Positions 1 through 6,114 of a stretch of 6,484 nucleotides of DNA are shown here, piece after piece. The notes under the pieces were generated by a model. It had not been told where the DNA came from. It ran no database searches and was given only the letters and a program-made list of their open reading frames with translations. Each line of letters opens with the position of its first letter. Within the stretch, counting starts at the first letter, position 1. The position numbers and the translations under genes were made by a program. Origin of the DNA: Fimenecus sp045611635 (GTDB lineage: Bacteria > Bacillota > Clostridia > Oscillospirales > Acutalibacteraceae); NCBI GenBank assembly GCA_045611635.1, contig JAZKXL010000011.1, positions 1 through 6,484 of the forward strand. The letters run 5' to 3'.

Positions 1-191
1 GTTTGCATAAGCATACCCATACCGCCACCATAAGGAGCATCATCAACTCTACGATGCTTGTCCTCAGTATAATCCCTTATATTTATGCAATTTATTTCTA
101 CTAATCCCTTTTCCCTTGCACGGCCAATGATACTTTCAGAAAGTACAGTTTCACACATTTCAGGGAAAAGTGTCATTATGTTAATTTTCAT
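1..191 (-). CDS. trmD: tRNA (guanine-N1)-methyltransferase TrmD, N-terminal fragment
   Basis: TrmD methylates N1 of G37 next to the anticodon in tRNAs reading certain codons and so prevents +1 frameshifting; it acts as a dimer in the cytoplasm with a trefoil-knot SPOUT fold. Only the first 63 codons are in the window; the gene runs off the left edge. The translation begins MKINIMTLFPEM, matching the family start (LFPEM), and continues through IIGRAREKGL, an INIRDYTEDKHRRVDD stretch and the Gly-rich YGGGMGM motif near residues 55-61, a family signature close to the methyl-donor binding region. The ATG (189-191) lies inside the end of rimM, giving an 11-nt overlap, and an AAAAGGA ribosome site (202-208) sits 10 nt upstream within rimM. 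The overlap implies co-transcription and probably coupled translation with rimM, the usual pairing in bacteria. Identity is clear despite truncation by the window edge. Confidence 0.95.
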   Translation of the reverse strand, partial: MKINIMTLFPEMCETVLSESIIGRAREKGLVEINCINIRDYTEDKHRRVDDAPYGGGMGMLMQ

Positions 192-696
192 CTTCAAAAA
201 GTCCTTTTATAGGATTAATTTTTATAATTCCCTCTTCAACATCAACGTTTAATACAACCTCTTTGATGGCAGGAATAAGCACCTCACCATTAGGTGTTTT
301 AATATGCCAAACATCATTTGCACCAGTTTCACTTACATCACAAATAGTGCCTAATTCTTTGTTTGTGTTGACATCAATAACAGTACAATCAAAAAGTTCT
401 TGAATAAACCAAGTACCTTTTGGAAGTTTTGCGTCACTACGCTTCATATAAAGCACAGTATTTTTAAGTGCACGGGCTTTATCAACATCATCAATTCCAT
501 CAAGCAACAAAATTGCAACATTGCCGTGTGGACGGGCTGAAACTACATTTATACTTTTTTCGCCCTTATTATCAAAATACAAAGTTTTGAATTTTTTTAC
601 AAATTCAGGAGTATCACACCATGGATTAAAACGGACTTCACCCTTAATCCCATGAGTTGATACAATTTGCCCTAATTCAAGATAGTTTTTAATCAT
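181..696 (-). CDS. rimM: 16S rRNA processing / 30S maturation factor RimM
   Basis: RimM is a cytoplasmic assembly factor that binds ribosomal protein S19 and helps mature the head of the 30S subunit. The 171-aa product is of normal family length. It has the N-terminal RimM beta-barrel (about residues 5-88), with the hallmark GQIVSTHGIKGEVR start, and a C-terminal PRC-barrel (about 95-168) containing the FDCTVID, GANDVW, EVLIPAI and PIKGLFEDEN stretches expected of the family. The ATG at 694-696 is preceded by GGAG (707-710) at 10 nt. It lies downstream of khpA but is separated from it by 94 bp containing a terminator-like hairpin. B. subtilis carries ylqD in the corresponding slot, and no equivalent is present here. 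I saw no convincing promoter in the gap, so expression probably relies on read-through from the ylxM operon. It overlaps trmD by 11 nt. Confidence 0.96.
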   Translation of the reverse strand: MIKNYLELGQIVSTHGIKGEVRFNPWCDTPEFVKKFKTLYFDNKGEKSINVVSARPHGNVAILLLDGIDDVDKARALKNTVLYMKRSDAKLPKGTWFIQELFDCTVIDVNTNKELGTICDVSETGANDVWHIKTPNGEVLIPAIKEVVLNVDVEEGIIKINPIKGLFEDEN

Positions 697-719
697 TGAA
701 AATCCACTCCATTTACATA

Positions 720-736
720 GCGGAAGCTAACCCCGC
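720..736 (-). repeat. Small GC-rich hairpin upstream of rimM
   Basis: Read on the minus strand, GCGGGG (731-736) can pair with UUCCGC (720-725) around a 5-nt loop, counting two G-U pairs; four of the pairs are perfect G-C. It follows directly after the khpA terminator-like hairpin and is preceded by GTAGGGC. It is much richer in GC than its surroundings. It may be part of a dispersed intergenic repeat or simply a leader hairpin of rimM; a single copy in this window cannot decide. Confidence 0.35.
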
Positions 737-741
737 CCTAC

Positions 742-787
742 ATTGCAAAAAGGCAGACAATGCGAAACTGTCTGCCTAAATTGCAAT
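742..787 (-). terminator. Intrinsic terminator-like nested hairpin after khpA
   Basis: Immediately after the khpA stop codon there is a perfect 9-bp inverted repeat, AGGCAGACA (minus strand, 769-777) with TGTCTGCCT (751-759), around a 9-nt loop. It is followed on the minus strand by a run of T residues, as in a Rho-independent terminator. The symmetry continues outward: a second 7-bp pair, ATTGCAA/TTGCAAT (781-787 and 742-748), flanks the inner stem with a 3/2-nt internal loop of T residues. The outer arm would compete with the U-tract for pairing, so efficiency may be partial. This is consistent with reduced but not abolished read-through into rimM-trmD. Confidence 0.7.
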
Positions 788-790
788 AGA

Positions 791-1024
791 TTAGTCGATA
801 TCGACTTGGACTTTTTCACCTGTACGAGTAGCGCCTGCTTTAACAACTGTTCTAATTGCCTTTGCAATTCTACCTTGTTTGCCGATAACTCTGCCCATAT
901 CGTCTTCATCAACATGAAGGTGATATACAACGATACCACGCTCATCAACCTCATCAACTGTAACAGAAACAGCGTCAGGATTTGCAACAAGTCCTTTAAC
1001 GATAGTAATAAGAAGTTCCTGCAT
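791..1024 (-). CDS. khpA: KH-domain RNA-binding protein KhpA (YlqC family)
   Basis: KhpA proteins are small single-KH-domain RNA binders; in streptococci KhpA forms a dimer and a complex with KhpB (Jag/EloR) that influences cell elongation and division through RNA binding. The 77-aa product is essentially one type II KH domain. The GXXG nucleic-acid-binding loop is GKQG within the segment GRVIGKQGRIAKAIRTVVKA, and the protein ends KVQVDID, as in other family members. Two in-frame starts are possible: TTG at 1028-1030 and ATG at 1022-1024. I chose ATG because the AGAAAGG ribosome site (1034-1040) is 9 nt from ATG but only 3 nt from TTG. The gene starts 15 nt after rpsP ends and its ribosome site overlaps the rpsP stop codon. 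This rpsP-khpA pairing is widely conserved in Firmicutes. Confidence 0.93.
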   Translation of the reverse strand: MQELLITIVKGLVANPDAVSVTVDEVDERGIVVYHLHVDEDDMGRVIGKQGRIAKAIRTVVKAGATRTGEKVQVDID

Positions 1025-1039
1025 TTTCAAAAACCTTTC

Positions 1040-1285
1040 TTATTTAATAACGCCGCTCTTTTTAAGAATAACCTTAACTGTGTCAGTAGGTTGAGCACCG
1101 TTTTTAAGCCATTGCTCTGCTTTTTCTACGTCAATCTTGATTTCAGCAGGGTCTTTCATTGGATTGTAAGTACCAATTTCCTCAATGAATCTGCCGTCAC
1201 GTGGGTAACGAGAATCTGCAACAACTACTCTGTAGAAAGGAGCTCTTTTAGCACCCATTCTGCGAAGTCTCATTTTAACTGCCAT
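1040..1285 (-). CDS. rpsP: 30S ribosomal protein S16 (bS16)
   Basis: S16 binds 16S rRNA in the 5' domain of the small subunit and is important for early 30S assembly. The 81-aa protein is the usual size and starts MAVKMRLRRMGAKRAPFYR, continuing with VVVADSRYPRDGRFIEEIG and YNP, all strong family signatures. The C-terminal half carries AEQWLKNGAQPTDTV, also typical. The reading frame is open upstream to 1327, but the family start and a strong GGAGG ribosome site (1294-1298, 8 nt before the ATG at 1283-1285) fix the start. It lies 70 bp after ffh in an AT-rich spacer with weak hairpins, and 15 nt before khpA, in one likely operon. Confidence 0.98.
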   Translation of the reverse strand: MAVKMRLRRMGAKRAPFYRVVVADSRYPRDGRFIEEIGTYNPMKDPAEIKIDVEKAEQWLKNGAQPTDTVKVILKKSGVIK

Positions 1286-1319
1286 TTTTGTTTCCTCCAA
1301 AATATATAAAAATTTTATA

Positions 1320-1348
1320 TTAAACACTGTTGTGTTTTAATCAGTGTT
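1320..1348 (-). other. Alternative AT-rich hairpins in the ffh-rpsP spacer
   Basis: Two mutually exclusive hairpins share the same 3' arm. One pairs AACACTG with CAGTGTT (1342-1348 and 1323-1329, 12-nt loop). The other pairs TTAAAACAC with GTGTTTAA (1332-1340 and 1320-1327) around an AACA loop with one bulged A. An A/T palindrome follows at 1304-1320. These could be a weak terminator, an mRNA-processing or stability element, or chance in AT-rich DNA. No convincing promoter was seen in this spacer. Confidence 0.25.
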
Positions 1349-1355
1349 CATTAAC

Positions 1356-2723
1356 TTACATTGGGAAGCCACCAAAGCCACCCATTCCGCCGTTGCCACC
1401 GGTAAGGCCCATACGCTTCATTTTGCGTTTCATACCACCTGAGTTCATTTGTTTGAACATTTTTTGCATTTGGCGATATTGGTTAAGAAGTCGGTTAACA
1501 TCTTCAACTTGCATTCCGCAACCTGCGGCAATTCTACGTTTACGAGATGGATTTATTATATCAGGATTTCTACGCTCTTTAACTGTCATTGACTGAATGA
1601 TTGCGCGCATTCTATCTAACTGACGGTCATCAACGTCAACATCCTTGATTTTTTTGTTAATACCTGGAATCATTGAAAGAATGTCTTTCATACTACCCAT
1701 TTTTTGTACTTGTTCCATTTGGTCAAGCAAATCTTCAAGGTCAAACTTGTTTTTACGAAGTTTTTCTTCAAGTTGTCTTGCTTTTTTCTCATCAAGAGCG
1801 TTTTCAGCTTTTTCAATAAGTGAAAGCACATCACCCATTCCAAGAATACGAGAAGCCATACGGTCAGGGTAGAAATAGTCAAGTTCATCTAACTTCTCAC
1901 CCATACCAACAAACTTGATTGGTTTACCTGTAACTGCTCTTGCTGAAAGTGCCGCACCACCACGGGTGTCACCATCCATTTTTGTAAGAACAAGGCCATC
2001 AATGCCTAACTCATCATTGAATGTGCTTGCAACCGTAACTGCATCTTGACCGAGCATTGAGTCAATAACAAGCAAAATTTCGTGAGGGCGAACCTCAGCT
2101 TTAATATTTTTAAGCTCATTCATAAGCTCAGTATCAATATGCAAGCGACCTGCAGTATCAATGAAAACGTAATCGTAACCCTTGTCTTTTGCAAGTTTAA
2201 TTGCCTCTTTAGCAATTACTACCGGGTCAGTTTGCCCCATTTCAAAAACTGGAACGCCAACTTGTTCACCAACAACTTGCAACTGTTTAATAGCAGCAGG
2301 ACGATAAATGTCACACGCTACAAGTAAAGGTCTGTGATTTTCATTTTTAAGTTTTCGTGCAATTTTTGCACAATGTGTTGTTTTACCTGAACCCTGAAGA
2401 CCACACATCATAATAACTGTTGGTGGGTGGCTTGCATAGGCAAGGCGTGTTTGAGTACCACCCATAAGGTCGGTGAGTTCTTCATTAACTATTTTAATAA
2501 CCATTTGTGCAGGGGTTAAACTTTCCATAACCTGTGCACCGATAGCTCTTTCAGTTACTTTGGCGGTGAAATCCTTAGCAACTTTATAGTTAACGTCAGC
2601 TTCTAAAAGTGCAAGACGCACTTCACGCATTGCTTCTTTAACATCGCTTTCAGTAAGACTACCTTTGCTTTTAAGTCGTTGAAAAGCGGATTCAAGTCTA
2701 TCTGATAAACCTTCAAATGCCAT
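1356..2723 (-). CDS. ffh: Signal recognition particle GTPase Ffh (SRP54)
   Basis: Ffh binds the SRP RNA and hydrophobic signal sequences emerging from ribosomes, and together with FtsY delivers the complexes to the membrane using GTP. The 455-aa protein is full length. The N domain covers about residues 1-90 (ALLEADVNYKVAKDF). The G domain, about 100-295, carries the P-loop GLQGSGKT (108-115), the switch motif DTAGR (189-193), the specificity motif TKMD (247-250) and the following GDTRGGAAL. The M domain, from about 320, holds the RNA-binding SRKRRIAAGCG segment (393-403) and a Met-rich tail ending in Gly/Met/Phe repeats (440-455). The central residue of the usual G-S-G is Cys402 here. The ATG (2721-2723) has AGGAG (2729-2733) 5 nt upstream, overlapping the ylxM stop codon, so translation is probably coupled to ylxM. 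Confidence 0.98.
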   Translation of the reverse strand: MAFEGLSDRLESAFQRLKSKGSLTESDVKEAMREVRLALLEADVNYKVAKDFTAKVTERAIGAQVMESLTPAQMVIKIVNEELTDLMGGTQTRLAYASHPPTVIMMCGLQGSGKTTHCAKIARKLKNENHRPLLVACDIYRPAAIKQLQVVGEQVGVPVFEMGQTDPVVIAKEAIKLAKDKGYDYVFIDTAGRLHIDTELMNELKNIKAEVRPHEILLVIDSMLGQDAVTVASTFNDELGIDGLVLTKMDGDTRGGAALSARAVTGKPIKFVGMGEKLDELDYFYPDRMASRILGMGDVLSLIEKAENALDEKKARQLEEKLRKNKFDLEDLLDQMEQVQKMGSMKDILSMIPGINKKIKDVDVDDRQLDRMRAIIQSMTVKERRNPDIINPSRKRRIAAGCGMQVEDVNRLLNQYRQMQKMFKQMNSGGMKRKMKRMGLTGGNGGMGGFGGFPM

Positions 2724-2731
2724 GATTTCTC

Positions 2732-3094
2732 CTATTCTGTCAAGGAAAGTGCTATTGACTTAATCTTGACTGTGTCATCATTAATTTCACGAGAAAGACC
2801 GTGATTAAGATTATATTCGTTAATATGTTCGGCACATTTTATTATACCCTCAAGACCAGCTTGCATTTTCTCAAGTTTTTGTGAAAATTTAAGTTTAGAT
2901 TCCATATCGAAAAGAACTGCCTCAGCCCTTTTGATAGCATCACGAACACCTTGACGGGTTATGCCTTCGTTTTCAGCGATTTCGGAAAGAGAAAGGTCGT
3001 CGTTATAGTAAAAATTGAGATAATCACGCTGTTTTGTTGTAAGAGCTTCGCCATACAAATCAAGAAGCATTGAAATTTCAATATTATTTGCCAC
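2732..3094 (-). CDS. ylxM: YlxM/p13-like DNA-binding protein of the SRP operon
   Basis: YlxM proteins are small helix-turn-helix proteins encoded just before ffh in Firmicutes and mollicutes; in streptococci YlxM has been reported to modulate SRP activity, but its biochemical role remains less clear. The 120-aa product has the family N-terminus (MLLDLYGEALTTKQRDYLNFYYNDD) and a sigma-70 region-4-like helix-turn-helix at about residues 34-55 (LSLSEIAENEGITRQGVRDA), followed by a helical tail. The start is a GTG at 3092-3094. Upstream ATGs in the open frame, such as that at 3155-3157, overlap or precede the promoter -10 box and expected start of transcription, and the internal ATG at residue 9 lacks a ribosome site. 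AGAAAGG (3106-3112) and a second AGG (3102-3104, 7 nt away) support GTG. The gene ends TAG, 8 nt before ffh, and has its own consensus promoter. Confidence 0.92.
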   Translation of the reverse strand: MANNIEISMLLDLYGEALTTKQRDYLNFYYNDDLSLSEIAENEGITRQGVRDAIKRAEAVLFDMESKLKFSQKLEKMQAGLEGIIKCAEHINEYNLNHGLSREINDDTVKIKSIALSLTE

Positions 3095-3112
3095 AATGAC
3101 ACCTACCTTTCT

Positions 3113-3153
3113 AAAAACAATCGTCCTGTAAAGCATTTGCGCTTTACAGGACG
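3113..3153 (-). terminator. 13-bp hairpin plus U-tract between lipoprotein gene and ylxM
   Basis: A perfect 13-bp inverted repeat, CGTCCTGTAAAGC (minus strand 3141-3153) with GCTTTACAGGACG (3122-3134), has a 6-nt loop and is followed by ATTGTTTTT (3113-3121) on the minus strand. This has the form of an intrinsic terminator and would end transcripts arriving from the lipoprotein gene and mutS2. Its 5' arm begins only 2 nt beyond the ylxM promoter -10 box, so it also lies at the very 5' end of the ylxM transcript, where it could attenuate or stabilise that RNA. There is no T-tract in the plus direction. Confidence 0.75.
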
Positions 3154-3155
3154 TC

Positions 3156-3184
3156 ATTATACTAGAATATTAATTGTTTGTCAA
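3156..3184 (-). promoter_or_regulatory. Consensus sigma-A promoter for the ylxM-ffh-rpsP-khpA operon
   Basis: On the minus strand a perfect TTGACA (3179-3184) is separated by exactly 17 nt from a perfect TATAAT (3156-3161). Both boxes and the spacing match the vegetative sigma-A consensus. The expected start of transcription is near 3149 (give or take about 3 nt), giving a leader of roughly 55 nt before the ylxM GTG. The promoter sits between the stop codon of the lipoprotein gene (3193) and the terminator-like hairpin, so ylxM transcripts start within the hairpin's 5' arm. Confidence 0.88.
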
Positions 3185-3192
3185 GCACTTTT

Positions 3193-3648
3193 TTATTTTT
3201 TGCCTGCGTTTACAATATCGCTCCACTCAACCTTATCTTCAGTCTTGTTGTCTTTACCAAAATCTACATCTGGTAATGTTGTTGTTTCTTTTGGTAATGT
3301 AGTAGTTGGCTTATCACCTGATGGCTTTGTTGTAGTAGTTGTTGTTGTACTACCTGAAGGTTTCTTTGTAGTGCTTATTGTGCTACCTGATGGTTTTTTT
3401 GTAGTAGTTTGTGTAATGAGAGCTGGAATGTCATCATAGAATCCTTCTTCACTAGTTGTGACTGGAATTTTATCACCGTCAATATTAGTAACGAACTCAT
3501 TACCCTCTTCATCTTTATACACTGTGATTACTTCACCATTTTCACCAGGAATTGTGTAACTAGGTTCATAATCATCTTTCTTACAAGCTGTAAAAACGAC
3601 TGCAACTGCAAGCAATAAAATTGATGCTATAATAATTTTTTTAGTCAT
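3193..3648 (-). CDS. Putative lipoprotein with Thr-rich repeat stalk, unknown function
   Basis: I do not recognise this 151-aa protein as a named family. The N-terminus (MTKKIIIASILLLAVAVVFTAC) has two lysines, a hydrophobic stretch and a Cys at position 22 preceded by Thr-Ala, as in a lipoprotein signal peptide; Phe at -3 is atypical of the lipobox. Residues 23-75 are acidic and hold GENGEVITVYKDEEGNEF-like segments. Residues 80-126 form a low-complexity Thr-rich stalk with KPSG repeated three times (PSG at 86, 97 and 109) and two TTTLP units. The C-terminus is charged, ending VEWSDIVNAGKK. It would be anchored on the outer face of the membrane, with the stalk perhaps spanning the wall. The ATG (3646-3648) has AAAAGGGGA (3657-3665) 8 nt upstream. 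It lies between mutS2 and the SRP operon, a position where I know no conserved lipoprotein gene. Confidence 0.82.
   Translation of the reverse strand: MTKKIIIASILLLAVAVVFTACKKDDYEPSYTIPGENGEVITVYKDEEGNEFVTNIDGDKIPVTTSEEGFYDDIPALITQTTTKKPSGSTISTTKKPSGSTTTTTTTKPSGDKPTTTLPKETTTLPDVDFGKDNKTEDKVEWSDIVNAGKK
3274..3411 (-). repeat. Degenerate Thr/Lys/Pro/Ser/Gly-encoding tandem repeat
   Basis: Within the lipoprotein gene, the segment coding residues 80-125 contains three related units encoding TTKKPSGST-like sequence, with the PSG triplets spaced 11 and 12 codons apart. They are followed by a shorter TTTLP unit present twice. The DNA copies are similar but not identical, and a run of Thr codons (residues 101-107) separates the second and third. 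Such a tract can expand or contract by slippage, so its length may vary between strains. Confidence 0.7.
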
Positions 3649-3688
3649 TATGTAAATCCCCTTTTCGGTTGTTTTGTTTATTTATATC

Positions 3689-3717
3689 ATATTACCATAT
3701 CTTTTTATTTTTTGCAA
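3689..3717 (-). promoter_or_regulatory. Possible promoter for the lipoprotein gene
   Basis: In the 75-bp gap after mutS2, the minus strand carries TTGCAA (3712-3717) and TAATAT (3689-3694) separated by 17 nt; each box matches four of six consensus bases. A TATAAA (3681-3686) overlaps the downstream side but has no matching -35 box. No terminator-like hairpin follows mutS2, so read-through from mutS2 could also express the gene. The AT-richness of the gap makes a chance match possible. Confidence 0.4.
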
Positions 3718-3723
3718 TATGTT

Positions 3724-6114
3724 TTATTTTAATTCTGCTATGGTAACTCCTTCCTCGCCTTCACCAAAAACGCCTACACGGAAGGTACGAATATTAGGGT
3801 GTTTGCGAAGATAAACATGAATACCTTTTCTAAGTGCGCCTGTGCCTTTTCCATGAATTATAGTGATTTGGTTAAGTCCTGTGCGAAGTACACCATCAAT
3901 AAACTTATCAAGGTCAAGCATTGCCTCTTCAACAGTAGTACCACGCAAGTCAATACTTGAATTTGATGACGCTGTTGCATTTGATGAACCAGTATGAACT
4001 GTGCGCATTCCGCCTGTTTGCTTTTTAGGTTGTTTTTTTGCACCTATAAGTCTCAAATCGGAAATATCGGCTTTCATTTTAATCATACCTGACTGAACCT
4101 GCACAATTTTTTTCTTTTCATCAATAGATATAACCTCTGCCTCGCCACCTAAGGTTTTAACAAATACTCTATCACCAATTTTCAGTGGTCTTGGCAATGT
4201 ATAATCACCATCATCACTTTCAAGCAAGTTTTGTGATATTTCATCCATCTTATCAAGTTGACGCCCCATAGCCGCTTTTGCTTTTCGGGCAATTTCTTGA
4301 TGGTTATTTTTCTTTGCAAGTTCTTTTTTCAACTGTTCAATTTCAAGCAAAAGTGCATTACCTGCTCTACAGGCATTTTCAACTATTCTTTCAGCATCAC
4401 GCTTTGCCCTTTCAATTTCTTTTTCACTTTGTTCTTTTGCCTTTTGAAGTGTTTTTTCAGCGTTTTCTTTTTGGTGAAGAATTGCATCTTTTTCATTTTC
4501 TAATTTTTGACGGTCATCCTCAAGGGCTTTTCGTGCAGTTTCAAGAGTATCAACTGCATCTTCAAAACGAGTATCTTCTTCTGAAATAAGCGCTTTTGCA
4601 AAATCAATAATATTTTCGCTTATACCAAGACGACCTGCAATAGCGAGAGCATTTGAACGACCTGGCATACCAATTAAAAGACGGTACGTTGGTCTAAGCG
4701 TTGCCACATCAAACTCACAGCATCCGTTTTCTACCCTATCAGTTTTAAGAGCATATTCTTTAAGTTCGGAATAGTGTGTTGTTGACGCGATTTTTGAGCC
4801 CTTTTGTCTTAAACTTTCAAGTATTGAAACCGCAAGGGCAGCACCCTCTATTGGGTCAGTACCTGCACCAAGCTCATCAATGAGCACAAGACTTTTTTCG
4901 TTAGCGGTTTTTAAAATTTCTACGATTGTAGTCATATGAGATGAAAATGTTGAAAGTGACTGTTCAATGCTTTGCTCATCACCAATATCGGCAAGCACAT
5001 TTTGAAACACTGAAACTCTACTATTATCGGTTACTGGAAGCATAAGTCCACATTCCGCCATTAATGTTAAAAGACCAATAGTTTTTATTGATACAGTTTT
5101 ACCGCCAGTATTTGCACCAGTTATTACAAGAGAGTCAAAATCAATACCCAGTGAAATATCAACCGGCACAACTGACTTTGCATCAATTAAAGGATGCCTT
5201 GCTTTTTTGAGCAAAATTTCACCATCGTTATTAAGAATTGGTCGGCTAGCTTTCATTTTATAAGCAAGATGCGCCTTTGCAAAGTGCAAGTCAAGCATTG
5301 TGGCACTTTCAAAACTGATTTTAATAGTGTCTTCAAACTGCCCTGCCATTCCTGAAAGCTCCGCAAGAATTCTTTCAATTTCGTCGTGCTCACGGCTTTC
5401 TAAAACCTTAATTTCGTTGTTTGCTTCAACCACTGCAGCGGGCTCAATAAACACAGTTGCACCGCTACCAGACGTATCGTGTACCATACCTGCAACTTCA
5501 CCACGATTTTCAGCCTTAACCGGCACAACAAAACGACCATTTCGTTGAGTAATAATTCCATCGCGAAGAATTTTTGAATAGTGTGATGAGTGAATCATAC
5601 TATCAAGCTGCTCACGAATTTTATTCTCAAAATGGCGTTTTTTACGACGGATTTCTTTAAGTTCAGGCGAAGCATTATCACTGATTTCAGTTTCACTTAT
5701 AATAGCATTTGTAATTTTTTCTTCAAGGTATTTATTAGGATAAAGAGAATTGAACAAATCATCTAAAGCAGTTTCCATTCCTGCGCATTTTTCGTGCCAA
5801 ACTGTAATTCCACGAATAACTTTAAGAGTTGTTGCAATTTTTAAAAGTTCACCTGCTGAAAGTGAGCCACCTGCATTTGCACGGCTTAAAGCGTTATTTA
5901 CATTTTGAAGTCCGTGAAATGATGGGGCGCCAAATTTAGCAATAAGAATATAAGCCGCTTCAGTTTTATCAAGCAGCTCTAACACCTCAAAAAAGTCAGT
6001 TTGTGGCTTAATTTCAAGTGCTAATTCTTTAGCGTCGGCACTTGATGCAGTATCACTGAGCATTTTGAGAATTTTATCAAGTTCAAGTGAAATACAATGT
6101 TTATTAGCATTCAT
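3724..6114 (-). CDS. mutS2: MutS2 family ATPase with Smr domain
   Basis: MutS2 proteins are MutS-related ATPases lacking the mismatch-recognition domain. They have been linked to suppression of recombination, and in B. subtilis MutS2 (RqcU) binds collided ribosomes and promotes their rescue. The 796-aa product is full length. A core/lever region (about 1-300) contains RNGRFVVPVKAENRG (191-205) and the HDTSGSGATVFIEP segment. The ATPase has Walker A GANTGGKT (333-340), Walker B LVLIDELGAGTD (409-420) and the STTHYSELK switch with His447. A Glu/Lys-rich coiled coil runs about 512-602, a KOW-like small barrel about 645-690, and a C-terminal Smr domain about 720-796 with DLRG (722-725) and HGKGTG (754-759). 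The ATG (6112-6114) follows AGAAAGGG (6123-6130) by 8 nt. It lies 61 bp after recO. No key motif is missing, so it is probably functional. Confidence 0.97.
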   Translation of the reverse strand: MNANKHCISLELDKILKMLSDTASSADAKELALEIKPQTDFFEVLELLDKTEAAYILIAKFGAPSFHGLQNVNNALSRANAGGSLSAGELLKIATTLKVIRGITVWHEKCAGMETALDDLFNSLYPNKYLEEKITNAIISETEISDNASPELKEIRRKKRHFENKIREQLDSMIHSSHYSKILRDGIITQRNGRFVVPVKAENRGEVAGMVHDTSGSGATVFIEPAAVVEANNEIKVLESREHDEIERILAELSGMAGQFEDTIKISFESATMLDLHFAKAHLAYKMKASRPILNNDGEILLKKARHPLIDAKSVVPVDISLGIDFDSLVITGANTGGKTVSIKTIGLLTLMAECGLMLPVTDNSRVSVFQNVLADIGDEQSIEQSLSTFSSHMTTIVEILKTANEKSLVLIDELGAGTDPIEGAALAVSILESLRQKGSKIASTTHYSELKEYALKTDRVENGCCEFDVATLRPTYRLLIGMPGRSNALAIAGRLGISENIIDFAKALISEEDTRFEDAVDTLETARKALEDDRQKLENEKDAILHQKENAEKTLQKAKEQSEKEIERAKRDAERIVENACRAGNALLLEIEQLKKELAKKNNHQEIARKAKAAMGRQLDKMDEISQNLLESDDGDYTLPRPLKIGDRVFVKTLGGEAEVISIDEKKKIVQVQSGMIKMKADISDLRLIGAKKQPKKQTGGMRTVHTGSSNATASSNSSIDLRGTTVEEAMLDLDKFIDGVLRTGLNQITIIHGKGTGALRKGIHVYLRKHPNIRTFRVGVFGEGEEGVTIAELK

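Noticed and set aside
393..450. Possible missing segment or frameshift in rimM between its two domains
   Set aside because: The 171-aa length and the uninterrupted linker between the RimM and PRC-barrel domains are normal for the family.
1028..1030. TTG as the khpA start codon
   Set aside because: It is only 3 nt from the ribosome site, whereas the ATG at 1022-1024 has a 9-nt spacing and gives the normal family N-terminus.
743..1309. 188-codon open frame on the plus strand
   Set aside because: It runs antisense across khpA and rpsP, both certain genes, is rich in Cys/Asn/Phe as expected of a shadow frame, and has no family resemblance.
1286..1327. Upstream extension of rpsP by 14 residues
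   Set aside because: The S16 family starts at MAVKMRLRRMG and a GGAGG site sits 8 nt before that ATG.
3095..3157. Upstream extension of ylxM to ATG at 3155-3157
   Set aside because: That ATG overlaps the TATAAT box and lies upstream of the expected transcription start; the extra residues would be encoded by the hairpin and are not part of the family.
3274..3411. CRISPR-like or intergenic tandem repeat
   Set aside because: The repeats are degenerate, adjacent in protein-coding phase and encode a Thr-rich stalk; there are no unique spacers.
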